Assembly: GCA_035506135.1 (NCBI GenBank)
Contig: DATJPY010000077.1
Span: 62,001-126,000, forward strand
Source of the DNA: DATJPY01 sp035506135
GTDB lineage: Bacteria > Myxococcota_A > UBA9160 > PR03
Reading direction: 5' to 3'
DNA: 64,000 nt
Shown: positions 49,856 through 57,598 of the stretch, piece after piece
Position numbering within the stretch: the first letter of the stretch is position 1
Layout of the letters: each line of letters opens with the position of its first letter
Translations under genes and position numbers: made by a program
Notes under the pieces: generated by a model
Databases searched by the model: none
What the model was told of the DNA's origin: nothing
The model's input: the letters and a program-made list of their open reading frames with translations, nothing else

Positions 49856-49882
49856 GCAGGCCGGGGCCGAGCCCCGGCCTGC
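49856..49882 (+). terminator. Hairpin after the basic-repeat gene
   Basis: Perfect 12-bp stem GCAGGCCGGGGC / GCCCCGGCCTGC with loop CGA, 14 bases after the stop codon. There is no T-tract. It separates this short transcript from the response-regulator gene at 49920. Confidence 0.6.
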
Positions 49883-49919
49883 CGTCGCCCCGCCCCCGCG
49901 CCACCGGTATCCTCCGCGC

Positions 49920-51407
49920 GTGGCTGCCGAACGAGGGGACGCGCCGTCCCCGGCCGCGCGCGCTCCCGCGCCCTATTCGATCCTGATCGTCGACGACGAA
50001 GAGGGCATCCTCGAGAGCCTCGAGCTGACGCTCGGCGACGAGTACCGCGTCTTCACCGCCAAAAACGCGCAGCAGGGCCTCGAGGTGCTCGAGCGCGAGA
50101 AGATCGCGCTCGTGATCGCCGACCAGGTGCTCCCCGGCATGACCGGCGTCGAGTTCCTCGAGAAGGTGATCGAGCGCAATCCGACCGCGATCCGCATGAT
50201 GCTGACGGGCTACGCCGACGTCGCCTCGCTGGTGCGCGCCGTCAACGAGGGGCGCATCTACCGCTACGTCGCCAAGCCGTGGGATCCCGACGAGCTGCGC
50301 CTGAACGTCCGGCGCGCGCTCGAGTCCTACGGGCTCGCGAGCGAGAACGTCGCGCTCGCCGCCGCGCTGCGCGACGCCAACGAGCGGCTGCGACAGGAGA
50401 ACCTGTTCCTGCGCCGCGAGGTCGAGCGGCGCTACAGCTTCGAGAACCTGATCGGCTCGAGCGCCGCGATGGAGCGCGTGTTCGAGGTGATGGAGAAGGT
50501 CGCGCAGACCGACGCGACGGTGCTCCTCACCGGGGAGACCGGCACCGGGAAGGATCTGGTCGCGCGCGCCATCCACTACGCGGGCCCGCGCAAGCAGGCG
50601 CGCTTCGTCGCGCAGAACTGCGGCGCGCTTCCCGACACGCTGCTCGAGAGCGAGCTCTTCGGCCACCGCCGGGGCGCCTTCACCGGCGCGCACGAGGACA
50701 AGAAGGGGCTCTTCGAGGTGGCCCACGGCGGCACCATCTTCCTGGACGAGATCGCCGAGACCAATCCGGGCATGCAGGTGCGCCTGCTGCGCGTGCTGCA
50801 GGACGGCGAGATCCGCTCGCTCGGCGCCTCCGACGCGCGCAAGGTGGACGTGCGCGTGATCGCCGCCACCAATCGCGACCTGCGCCGCATGGTGCAGGAG
50901 GGCAAGTTCCGCGAGGACCTCTTCTACCGGCTGCGCGTGGTCGAGATCGGGATCCCGCCGCTGCGCGAGCGACGTGAGGACATCCCGGTGCTGGCGCACC
51001 ACTTCCTCGAGGACGCCAACAAGCGCATGGGCCGGCATCTCCGTGGCTACACCAACGCCGCGATGGACCGGCTGGTCGCCCACTCGTGGAGCGGCAACGT
51101 GCGCGAGCTCGAGAACGAGATCGAGCGGATCGTGGCCTTGGCCGGCGACGCCGACACGGTGACGCTCGACATGCTGTCGGAGCACGTGCGCGGGCGCCCG
51201 GCGGCGGACGACGCGGGCGCCGCGGCCGCCGCACCCGAGGCCGACGCGGGCCTGAACCGCGCCGTCGACGAGCTGAAGCGGCGAATGATCCTTCGGGCCA
51301 TCGAGGAGACCGGCTCGAAGAGCAAGGCCGCCGAGCGGCTCGGCATCCCGCGCCAGTCGCTCCAGAAGATGGCGAAGCGGCTCGGGCTCCGGGACGCCGA
51401 CGACTAG
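49920..51407 (+). CDS. Sigma-54-dependent response regulator (HupR/HoxA-like layout)
   Basis: 495 residues from GTG 49920. The receiver (20-140) has DD at 25-26, phospho-Asp68 in VIADQVLPGMTG and Lys in VAKPWDPDEL; VIADQVLPGMTGVEFL with MMLTGYADV is typical of HupR/HoxA and RpfG-like receivers. A linker coiled coil (DANERLRQENLFLRREVERR in parts) leads to the AAA+ domain: GETGTGK, ELFGHRRGAFTGA, FLDEIAETNP. The Fis-type end is SKSKAAERLGIPRQSLQKMAK. It lacks a neighbouring kinase. The small kinase at 45 kb and the membrane kinase at 23-26 kb are candidates for a partner, but this is only proximity. Confidence 0.93.
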   Translation: MAAERGDAPSPAARAPAPYSILIVDDEEGILESLELTLGDEYRVFTAKNAQQGLEVLEREKIALVIADQVLPGMTGVEFLEKVIERNPTAIRMMLTGYADVASLVRAVNEGRIYRYVAKPWDPDELRLNVRRALESYGLASENVALAAALRDANERLRQENLFLRREVERRYSFENLIGSSAAMERVFEVMEKVAQTDATVLLTGETGTGKDLVARAIHYAGPRKQARFVAQNCGALPDTLLESELFGHRRGAFTGAHEDKKGLFEVAHGGTIFLDEIAETNPGMQVRLLRVLQDGEIRSLGASDARKVDVRVIAATNRDLRRMVQEGKFREDLFYRLRVVEIGIPPLRERREDIPVLAHHFLEDANKRMGRHLRGYTNAAMDRLVAHSWSGNVRELENEIERIVALAGDADTVTLDMLSEHVRGRPAADDAGAAAAAPEADAGLNRAVDELKRRMILRAIEETGSKSKAAERLGIPRQSLQKMAKRLGLRDADD

Positions 51408-51422
51408 GCGGGGTCGACGGGA

Positions 51423-51905
51423 TCAGCGCGTGGCCGGGTCCCGGCGGTACTCGACGTCGGGCTCGCTCTCGGGCGGCGGGCTCACGCCGAAGGCGACGGC
51501 CCGGAAGCCGTGCTTCTCGTAGAACGCGCGCGCGGGTGCGTTGCGCTGGAAGGTGAAGAGGCGGAGGCCGCCGGGCGCGAGCGCGATGGCCTTCGCGAGC
51601 AGCGCGCTCCCGACGCCGCGGCGCTGCAGGTCGGTGCGCACGAAGAGATGATCGATCCACTCGCCGCGGACGGCGACGAAGCCGGCGATGCGATCGCCGT
51701 CGAGCGCAAGCCAGACCCAGCAGCGGGGCGCCACCGCGTCGCAGAAGAACTTGGTGTCGTCGTCGAGCGTATGGCGCTGCTGCTCCGCGTTGTAGGGGAA
51801 GGCGGCGCGCTTGCTGGCGTGCCACATCGCCACGGTCTCGGTGAGATCCGCAGGCTCGAAGGGGCGCAGCGCGACCGCGCGCCCGGCTCGGCTCGGCGCG
51901 CTCAA
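51423..51905 (-). CDS. GNAT-family N-acetyltransferase
   Basis: 160 residues from TTG 51905 (TTGA overlap with the galE stop). The acetyl-CoA site is LFVRTDLQRRGVGSALLAKAI, with the Q/R-x-x-G-x-G/A pyrophosphate loop; FYEKHGFRAVAFG closes the fold. Strand 4 is IAGFVAVRGEWIDHLFV. It transfers an acetyl group to an amine; the substrate cannot be read. Being translated with UDP-glucose 4-epimerase may hint at an amino-sugar acceptor, but generic GNATs often sit next to unrelated genes. A convergent sigma-54 regulator gene ends 15 bases away. Confidence 0.88.
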   Translation of the reverse strand: MSAPSRAGRAVALRPFEPADLTETVAMWHASKRAAFPYNAEQQRHTLDDDTKFFCDAVAPRCWVWLALDGDRIAGFVAVRGEWIDHLFVRTDLQRRGVGSALLAKAIALAPGGLRLFTFQRNAPARAFYEKHGFRAVAFGVSPPPESEPDVEYRRDPATR

Positions 51906-52885
51906 AGCCCACGCCAGCGGCGCAGCCACTCCCAGGCGGTCGCGACGATGGTGTCGAGGTCCGAGAGGCGCGGCGCCCATCCGAAGCGCGCGCGGAAGCG
52001 GCTCGCGTCGGCGACCAGGATGGGCGGGTCGCCCGGACGGCGGCTCGCCGGGACGGACGGGACGCGGCGCCCGGTCACCCGCTCGACCGCCGCGAGGACC
52101 TCGCGGTTCGAGTAGCCGCGCCCGGTGCCTAGGTTGAACGCGCCCGGTGCGCCGCCCGCCAGCAGCGACTCGACGGCGCGCACGTGGCCGTCCGCGAGGT
52201 CGGTGACGTGGACGTAGTCGCGCACGCAGGTGCCGTCCGGCGTCGGGTAGTCGGAGCCGTACAGCGAGAGCTGTGGGCGAAGGCCGCATGCGGCCTCGAG
52301 CGCCAACGGGATCAGGTGCCTCTCCGGATCGTGTCGCTCGCCGATGCCGCCCGCCGGGTCGGCGCCGCTCGCGTTGAAGTAGCGCAGCGCCATCCAGGCG
52401 AGGCCGTGGGCGGCCTGTGCGTCGGCGAGCATGCGCTCGACCATCGCCTTGGATGCGCCGTACGGATTGTGCGGCGCCAGGGGCGCATCCTCCGAGATCG
52501 GCTGCGACTCCGGGCTCCCGTAGACGGCCGCGGTCGAGGAGAGCACGAAGGCCCGGACGCCGTTCGCGACGGCAGCCTGGATCAGGCCCAGCGAGGCCTC
52601 GACGTTGTTGTGGTAGTAGTCGAGCGGCCGGGCCACGGACTCCGCCACCGAGGCGGAGGCAGCGAAGTGCAGCACGCCGTCGAAGGGTCCGTGCGCGGCG
52701 AAGACCCGCGCCAGCGCGTCGCGGTCCGCGACGTCGATCCGCTCCAGGGGTGCGCCGCCGGCCGCCTCGGCGTGGCCGGCGCGCAGGTCGTCGACCACCA
52801 CGGCCTGGTGGTCGGCGCCGAGCAGTGCGCGGAGCGCGTGGCTGCCGACGTAGCCGGCGCCTCCCGTCACGAGCAACTTCGCCAA
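51902..52885 (-). CDS. galE: UDP-glucose 4-epimerase
   Basis: 327 residues, an extended SDR. The NAD motif is VTGGAGYVGSHALRALL, then HFAASASVAESVARPLDYY, and the active-site Ser/Tyr/Lys in LSSTAAVYG and PYGASKAMVE (Y-x3-K). YFNASGADP, GTCVRDYVHVTDLADGHV and FNLGTGRGYSNREV are GalE hallmarks. It converts UDP-glucose and UDP-galactose for surface polysaccharides. The start is TTG 52885, with GGAGGTG 4 bases upstream. It is divergent from ogt with a 38-base gap. Confidence 0.95.
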   Translation of the reverse strand: MAKLLVTGGAGYVGSHALRALLGADHQAVVVDDLRAGHAEAAGGAPLERIDVADRDALARVFAAHGPFDGVLHFAASASVAESVARPLDYYHNNVEASLGLIQAAVANGVRAFVLSSTAAVYGSPESQPISEDAPLAPHNPYGASKAMVERMLADAQAAHGLAWMALRYFNASGADPAGGIGERHDPERHLIPLALEAACGLRPQLSLYGSDYPTPDGTCVRDYVHVTDLADGHVRAVESLLAGGAPGAFNLGTGRGYSNREVLAAVERVTGRRVPSVPASRRPGDPPILVADASRFRARFGWAPRLSDLDTIVATAWEWLRRWRGL

Positions 52886-52923
52886 CGCACCTCCACGGCG
52901 GTCCGTGGTATTGTGGCGGCGCG

Positions 52924-53469
52924 ATGGCGATCGTCCAACGGCCCGGCGAGAGCCTCTTCACTGCGGAGTTCGAGTCGCCGATCGGGAAGCTCCGCGTGGC
53001 GTCCACCGACGCCGGCCTCGCGTGGCTCGGGCTTCCGCGCGCGGGCGGCAGGGGCTTCGCCGGATGGGTCGCGCGCAACGCGCCGGGCGCGCGGCGCGAG
53101 GCGGCCTTCGCGCCCAACCGAGACGCCATCCGCCAGCTCCTCGAGTACCTGGAGGGCAAGCGCACCGGCTTCGAGCTGCCGCTCGATCTGCGCGGGACGG
53201 AGTTCCAGCGCGCGGTGTGGGGCGCGCTCCTGCGCATTCCCTATGGCGAGACGCGCAGCTACGGCGAGATCGCCCGCGAGATCGGGAAGCCGGACGCCGT
53301 GCGCGCCGTCGGCACCGCCAACGGCGCGAACCCGGTCGCGCTGATCGTTCCCTGCCATCGCGTCATCGCCGCGCAGGGCAAGCTCGGCGGCTACGGCGGC
53401 GGGCTCGACCTGAAGCGACGACTGCTCGCGATGGAGCAGTCGGTGCGCCATCAGGGCGCGCTGCTCTAG
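52924..53469 (+). CDS. ogt: Methylated-DNA-protein cysteine methyltransferase
   Basis: 181 residues. IVPCHRVIAAQGKLGGYGGG holds the acceptor Cys144 in PCHRV. TEFQRAVWGALLRIPYGETRSYGEIA and VGTANGANPVALIVP complete the C-terminal DNA-binding domain; the N-terminal part is the usual ribonuclease-H-like domain. It has no Ada-type zinc/AraC region, so it is a stand-alone Ogt. It removes methyl from O6-methylguanine. The start is ATG 52924. It is convergent with the Cys/Met gene across a hairpin. Confidence 0.95.
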   Translation: MAIVQRPGESLFTAEFESPIGKLRVASTDAGLAWLGLPRAGGRGFAGWVARNAPGARREAAFAPNRDAIRQLLEYLEGKRTGFELPLDLRGTEFQRAVWGALLRIPYGETRSYGEIAREIGKPDAVRAVGTANGANPVALIVPCHRVIAAQGKLGGYGGGLDLKRRLLAMEQSVRHQGALL

Positions 53470-53480
53470 AACGGATCGGC

Positions 53481-53512
53481 CGCGGCCTCGGCGCGCCAGG
53501 TCCGAGACCGCG
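53481..53512. terminator. Hairpin between ogt and Cys/Met enzyme genes
   Basis: CGCGGCCTCGG (53481-53491) and CCGAGACCGCG (53502-53512) pair over 11 bases with one C-A mismatch and a 10-base loop. Located between convergent genes, no T-tract. Confidence 0.45.
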
Positions 53513-53518
53513 GGGTCG

Positions 53519-54727
53519 CTACGCCGCAGCCAGCGCGCGCTCCAGGTCGGCGAGCAGGTCGGCCTCGTCCTCGACGCCGAGCGAGAGCCGGACCAGCGAG
53601 TCGGTGATGCCGAGGGCGTAGCGCTCGTCGCGCGAGAGGTCCCAGTACGACATCGTGGCCGGCATCTCGACCAGCGACTCGACGCCGCCGAGGCTCGGGC
53701 CGATGTACGGAATGCGCAGGGCGTCGACGAAGCGACAGGTGCCGTCGAAGTCCGACGCGAGCTCGAAGGTCACCACGCCGCCGAAGCCGCGCAGCGTGCG
53801 CGCCGCCACCTCGTGGTCCGGATGGCTCGCGAGCCCCGGGTACCAGACCCGACGCACCTTGGGATGCGCCTCGAGCCAGCGCGCGACCGCGAGGCCGTTC
53901 TGGTTGTGGCGCTCCATGCGCAGCGCGAGCGTCTTGAGTCCGCGCAGCAGCAGGTAGGCGGCGTGCGGATCGAGGATCCCGCCGAGCACGCCCACCGCCT
54001 CGCGCAGGGCGGTGACGAGCGGCCGCGGCCCGACCGCCGCTCCCGCCATCAGGTCGTTGTGCCCGCCGAGGTACTTGGTGGCGCTGTGGATCACCAGGTC
54101 GGCGCCGTGCTCGAGCGCGCGCTGGTTGATCGGCGACGCGAAGGTGGAGTCGATGATCACGTGCACGCCGCGCGCGTGGCAGACGCGGGCGGCCTCGGCG
54201 ACGTCGATCACGCGCAGGTACGGATTGGTGGGGCTCTCGGTGAAGAAGAGCCGCGTCTCCGGGCGCAGCGCCGCGGCGAGCTTCTGGGGGTCGGCCGGCT
54301 CGATCACGGTGGTCTCGACGCCGAGCTTCCCAAGGTACTGGCGGATGAACTGGCGTGTGCGCCGGTAGCAGTCGCTGGTCACCACGAGGTGTGCGCCCTG
54401 CGGCAGCAGCGCCAGGAAGGTGGTGGTCGCGGCGCACATCCCGGACGCAAACAGCACCGCGTCCTCGCTGCCCTCGAGCGCGGCGAGCTTGCGCTCGACG
54501 GCGCGCCAGGTCGGGTTTCCGTAGCGCCCGTACTCGTCGCGCGCGACTCGCCCCTCCTGGTACGCGCACACCTCCTCCGAGCTCGCGAAGGTGTAGGTCG
54601 AGGTCTGGTAGATCGGCGTGGTGAGCGCGTCGCTCTCGCGCCGCTCGCGCTCGCCGCCGTGCACGGCGTTGGTGGACTCGCCGCGCGGCGAGGAGGTGTC
54701 GCCCACACCCGGTCGGCGTTGACTCAT
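53519..54727 (-). CDS. Cys/Met-metabolism PLP enzyme (cystathionine gamma-synthase / O-acyl-homoserine sulfhydrylase type)
   Basis: 402 residues. TTPIYQTSTYTFAS, RDEYGRYGNPTWRAVERKLA, FASGMCAATTTFLALL, TESPTNPYLRVIDV and the PLP-Lys218 in VIHSATKYLGGHNDLMAG give the family; LRIPYIGPSLGGVESLVEMP and RLSLGVEDEADLLADLERAL end the chain. It makes cystathionine or homocysteine from an acyl-homoserine. The riboswitch in its leader (SAM-II type) indicates methionine synthesis, so MetZ- or MetB-like roles are more likely than methionine breakdown. The start is ATG 54727; an earlier ATG at 54820 would place the riboswitch inside the coding region. Confidence 0.9.
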   Translation of the reverse strand: MSQRRPGVGDTSSPRGESTNAVHGGERERRESDALTTPIYQTSTYTFASSEEVCAYQEGRVARDEYGRYGNPTWRAVERKLAALEGSEDAVLFASGMCAATTTFLALLPQGAHLVVTSDCYRRTRQFIRQYLGKLGVETTVIEPADPQKLAAALRPETRLFFTESPTNPYLRVIDVAEAARVCHARGVHVIIDSTFASPINQRALEHGADLVIHSATKYLGGHNDLMAGAAVGPRPLVTALREAVGVLGGILDPHAAYLLLRGLKTLALRMERHNQNGLAVARWLEAHPKVRRVWYPGLASHPDHEVAARTLRGFGGVVTFELASDFDGTCRFVDALRIPYIGPSLGGVESLVEMPATMSYWDLSRDERYALGITDSLVRLSLGVEDEADLLADLERALAAA

Positions 54728-54745
54728 GCGTTCGCTCTTCGCGGT

Positions 54746-54808
54746 GGCGCTTAGCAGCTGCGGAGGGCTCGTCCCTAGGTGGGCCTGCAAGCGCCGGAAA
54801 TCGCCCGG
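54746..54808 (-). promoter_or_regulatory. SAM-II (SAM-alpha) type riboswitch
   Basis: On the minus strand: stem GGGC (54806-54803) pairs with GCCC (54784-54781). The loop runs GAUUU, seven bases, UUGCA, exactly the spacing of the SAM-II loop. An insert with hairpin AGGG/CCCU follows, then GCUAA. The pseudoknot GGCGCUU (54795-54789) with AAGCGCC (54752-54746) is perfect, extended by GCAG/CUGC. The 3' strand ends 18 bases before ATG 54727, where SAM binding would shut the ribosome site. A short P1 (4 bp) is its weakest part. Confidence 0.75.
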
Positions 54809-54822
54809 TCGAAGCGACACGG

Positions 54823-54851
54823 AGGGTACGATCGCCCCGCGGGAGAGTCAA
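54823..54851 (-). promoter_or_regulatory. Sigma-70 type promoter for the Cys/Met gene
   Basis: On the minus strand TTGACT (54851-54846), 17 bases, TACCCT (54828-54823). Transcription from about 54816 gives an ~89-base leader that contains the riboswitch from its first bases. Confidence 0.68.
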
Positions 54852-54920
54852 CCGAGCGCCGACCGGCCCGGCCCGCGATCCCGCGCGCCGCCGCCGCCCT
54901 TGCGGAATCGAACAAATGAT

Positions 54921-54936
54921 TGAAACATCTGTTTCA
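54921..54936. promoter_or_regulatory. TetR-type palindrome overlapping the cecR-like start codon
   Basis: TGAAACA-TC-TGTTTCA, a perfect 16-base palindrome whose last base is the A of ATG 54936. The AT-rich block in a GC-rich genome and its place at the start point to autorepression. No Shine-Dalgarno lies between it and the ATG, so the transcript may be leaderless. Confidence 0.65.
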
Positions 54937-55616
54937 TGGCCCGGCCGGAGCGCCTCGGGACCCGCGAGCGGCTCCTGGCGGCCGCCGGCGCGGCGTTCGC
55001 CGCGGGCGGCTACCGGGGTGCGCCGCTGCGCGAGATCGCCGAGCGGGCCGGCGCGAACCTCGCCTCGGCCAACTACTACTTCGGCTCGAAGCAGAAGCTC
55101 TACCTCGAGGTCGCGCGGGCGGAGTTCGAGCGCCTCGAGCAGCGGCTCGCAGAGCGTGGCGCGGCGGTCGCGCCGGAGGCTCTCGACGGCCTGCCGCGCC
55201 CCGCGCTGATCGAGCTCCTGCGCGCGCGGATCCGCATCACGCTCGAGGCGATCCTCGACCCCGCGAGCGTCCACGGCAAGCTGATGCAGCGCGAGCTCGC
55301 GGAGCCGAGCGAGGCGCTGCCGGTGATCGTGCGCCGCCACATCGATCCGATGCGCCGCAGCATGGACGCCATCCTCGGACGCCTCGCTCCGCAGCTCGAC
55401 GGCGAGGAGGTGGAGCGCTGCACGCGCAGCGTGATCGGCCAGATCGGCTTCTACCTGACGCACCGCCCGGCGCTGCTCCTCCTGATGGGCCGGCGCGCCT
55501 ACCCGCCCGGCTTCGTCGCGGAGCTTGCCGACCACGTGACCGAGTTCTCGGTCGGCGGGATCGACCGGCTCGTCCGCAAGCACCGCATCCAGCGCGCCCC
55601 GAAGGAGAGGTCGTGA
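54936..55616 (+). CDS. cecR: CecR-like TetR-family regulator
   Basis: 226 residues. The helix-turn-helix is AAGAAFAAGGYRGAPLREIAERAGANLASANYYFGSKQKLY (in parts); NLASANYYFGSK is the variant seen in CecR/YbiH. The C-terminal domain (DUF1956 type) includes HGKLMQRELAEPSEALPVIV and RSVIGQIGFYLTHRPAL. In E. coli CecR controls ybhGFSR, an export operon linked to antibiotics. Here the same four functions follow in the same order, and the downstream gene overlaps its stop as GTGA. The palindrome over its start suggests control of its own operon. Confidence 0.88.
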   Translation: MARPERLGTRERLLAAAGAAFAAGGYRGAPLREIAERAGANLASANYYFGSKQKLYLEVARAEFERLEQRLAERGAAVAPEALDGLPRPALIELLRARIRITLEAILDPASVHGKLMQRELAEPSEALPVIVRRHIDPMRRSMDAILGRLAPQLDGEEVERCTRSVIGQIGFYLTHRPALLLLMGRRAYPPGFVAELADHVTEFSVGGIDRLVRKHRIQRAPKERS

Positions 55617-56659
55617 GGAACCGCCGGAGGATCCTCGCCGCAGTCGCGCTCGCGGCGGTCGCCCTCGGCGCCGTCGTGATCCTGCGCCGCAGCGGCGGCG
55701 AGGCGCACTACACGGGCTTCGTCGAGGGCGAGGAGCGCGTCCTGCGCAGCGAGGTCAGCGGGCGGGTGGTCGACGTCGGGTTCCGCGAGGGCGACGCGGT
55801 GCCGGCCGATGCGGTCGTGGCGCGCCTCGACGATGCCGAGATCGCGTCGCGCATCGCGACCAAGCAGCAGGAGCTCTCGGTGCTCGAGGCGCAGATCGCG
55901 CGGCAGCAGGAGCAGGTCGCGCTCTCCGACGCCACCTGGCAGCGCGACGTGTCGGGGCGCGAGGCCGCCCTGCGCCAGGCGCAGGCGGAGTGGACGCTCG
56001 CCGAGCGGACGCACGAGCGGCAGCTGCACCTGCGCGAGAGCGGGGTCAGCTCGCCGCAGCAGCTCGACGAGGCGCGCTCCCGGCGCGACGCCACGGGGAG
56101 CGCGGTCGACGCCGCGCGCGAGGCCCTGGAGCGCACGCGGGCGATGGAGGGCGAGATCGCGCTCGCGAAGCAGCAGCTCGAGGTGCTGAAGCGCCAGCTC
56201 GAGCAGGCGCGTGCGCAGCTCGGCGAGCTGGAGGTGCTGCACGCCAAGTACTTCATCCACGCGCCGGCCGTCGCGACGGTGGTGCAGACGCAGCTCCTCT
56301 GGCCCGGCGAGCTGGCGCAGCCCGGCACGCCGCTGCTCTCCGTGCTCGATCCGCGCGACAAGTACGTGCAGATCTACGTACCGGTCGCCGACGCGGCGCG
56401 CGTGCGCGTCGGCCAGCGCGTCGAGATCGAGCTCGACAGCCAGCCCGGCCGGCGGGTGCCCGGCGAGGTCAGCTTCGTGGCCGACTCCGCCAACTTCACG
56501 CCCGAGAAGATCGAGACGCGCAGCGACCGCATGGGACAGGTCTACCGCGCCAAGGTGCGCATCCTGGAGGACGTGGAGCGCTTCGCGCCCGGCACCGAGG
56601 GCAACGTCTACCTGGTGTCGGACGGCACGCCGGAGCGCACGGCGCGCCGGGAGCGCTGA
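55613..56659 (+). CDS. ybhG: HlyD-family membrane fusion protein (YbhG-like)
   Basis: 348 residues from GTG 55613 (GTGA overlap; AAGGAGAGG upstream). One N-terminal membrane anchor (about 7-25), a split biotinyl-lipoyl domain (GFVEGEERVLRSEVSGRVVD ... FIHAPAVATVVQTQL), and a long coiled coil of about 150 residues between its halves (RIATKQQELSVLEAQIARQQ on). The beta-barrel end includes FVADSANFTPEKIETRSDR. It bridges the inner-membrane ABC exporter to the outer membrane. It matches the family in length and order, and has no outer-membrane partner in the window. Confidence 0.92.
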   Translation: MRNRRRILAAVALAAVALGAVVILRRSGGEAHYTGFVEGEERVLRSEVSGRVVDVGFREGDAVPADAVVARLDDAEIASRIATKQQELSVLEAQIARQQEQVALSDATWQRDVSGREAALRQAQAEWTLAERTHERQLHLRESGVSSPQQLDEARSRRDATGSAVDAAREALERTRAMEGEIALAKQQLEVLKRQLEQARAQLGELEVLHAKYFIHAPAVATVVQTQLLWPGELAQPGTPLLSVLDPRDKYVQIYVPVADAARVRVGQRVEIELDSQPGRRVPGEVSFVADSANFTPEKIETRSDRMGQVYRAKVRILEDVERFAPGTEGNVYLVSDGTPERTARRER

Positions 56660-57598
56660 ATGCCCGACGCCCCCGCCGTCCGCCTCCGCCGCCTGGAGAA
56701 GCGCTTCGGGCGGCGGCGCGCGCTGGCCGGCATCGACCTCGAGCTGGCCGGGGCCGAGCTCGTGGGCGTGGTGGGACCGGACGGCGCGGGCAAGACCACG
56801 CTGCTGCGCGCGATCGCCGGCCTGCTCGAGGTGGAGGCGCTCGAAGCGAGCGTGCTCGGCCACGACCTGCGCGGCGACGTGCGCGCGCTCAAGGCGCGCG
56901 TCGGCTACGTGCCGCAGACGTTCGCGCTGCACCGCGACCTGTCCGTGCTCGAGAACCTGAAGTTCACCGCGCGGCTGCACCGGCTGCCCCCCGTCCTCTT
57001 TGCCGATCGCTCGCGAGAGCTCCTCGAGCGCACGGGCCTCTCCGCCTTCGCCGACCGGCCCGCCGGCGCGCTCTCCGGCGGCATGAAGCAGAAGCTCGCC
57101 ATCGCGAACGCGCTGCTTCCCGAGCCGGCGCTGCTGGTGCTCGACGAGCCCACCGCCGGCGTGGACGTCTCGGCGCGCGCCGAGATCTGGGAGCTGCTCG
57201 TGGCGCGCAGCGCCACGACACTGGTGCTGCTCTCGACCAGCTACCTGGACGAGGCCGAGGCCTGCGCCCGTCTGGTGTACCTCGATGCCGGGCGGGTGGT
57301 CGCGGTCGGAACGCCGGCCGAGCTCCGCGCCCGCGTGCGCTTCGAGCTCTACCGCGCCTGGGGTCCGCAGCCGCGCGCGATCGCGCAGGCCGCGCGCTCG
57401 CTCGGCTACGTCGGAGCGGCGCGCGCGAGCGGCCGCTTCACGCGGGTCGAGGTCCCGTCGGAGCGCTCGCCGGGCGCGGCGCGGGTGCGCGCCGATCTCG
57501 CCGCGCTGCCCGGGGTCCGCGTGGTCGAGCCGCTCGCGGTCGACATGGAGACCGCGCTCGTCGCGCTCGCCCGCGGATCCGCGGAGGGCGCCGCATGA
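56660..57598 (+). CDS. ybhF1: ABC exporter ATPase, first half of YbhF
   Basis: 312 residues. Walker A GPDGAGKTT (GPD-x-A-GKT, a YbhF/RbbA-like variant), Q loop YVPQTFALHRDLSV, signature LSGGMKQKLAI and Walker B LLVLDEPTAGVD are intact. The H-loop His is Ser (LLSTSYLDEAE), so this site may bind but hydrolyse ATP poorly. The C-terminal ~90 residues are a degenerate extension. E. coli YbhF carries both ATPase domains in one chain; here the break leaves two genes joined by an ATGA overlap. Confidence 0.9.
   Translation: MPDAPAVRLRRLEKRFGRRRALAGIDLELAGAELVGVVGPDGAGKTTLLRAIAGLLEVEALEASVLGHDLRGDVRALKARVGYVPQTFALHRDLSVLENLKFTARLHRLPPVLFADRSRELLERTGLSAFADRPAGALSGGMKQKLAIANALLPEPALLVLDEPTAGVDVSARAEIWELLVARSATTLVLLSTSYLDEAEACARLVYLDAGRVVAVGTPAELRARVRFELYRAWGPQPRAIAQAARSLGYVGAARASGRFTRVEVPSERSPGAARVRADLAALPGVRVVEPLAVDMETALVALARGSAEGAA

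Noticed and set aside
54728..54820. Upstream in-frame start at 54820 for the Cys/Met enzyme
   Set aside because: It would make the riboswitch coding sequence and adds 31 residues not like the family; the leader has its own promoter.
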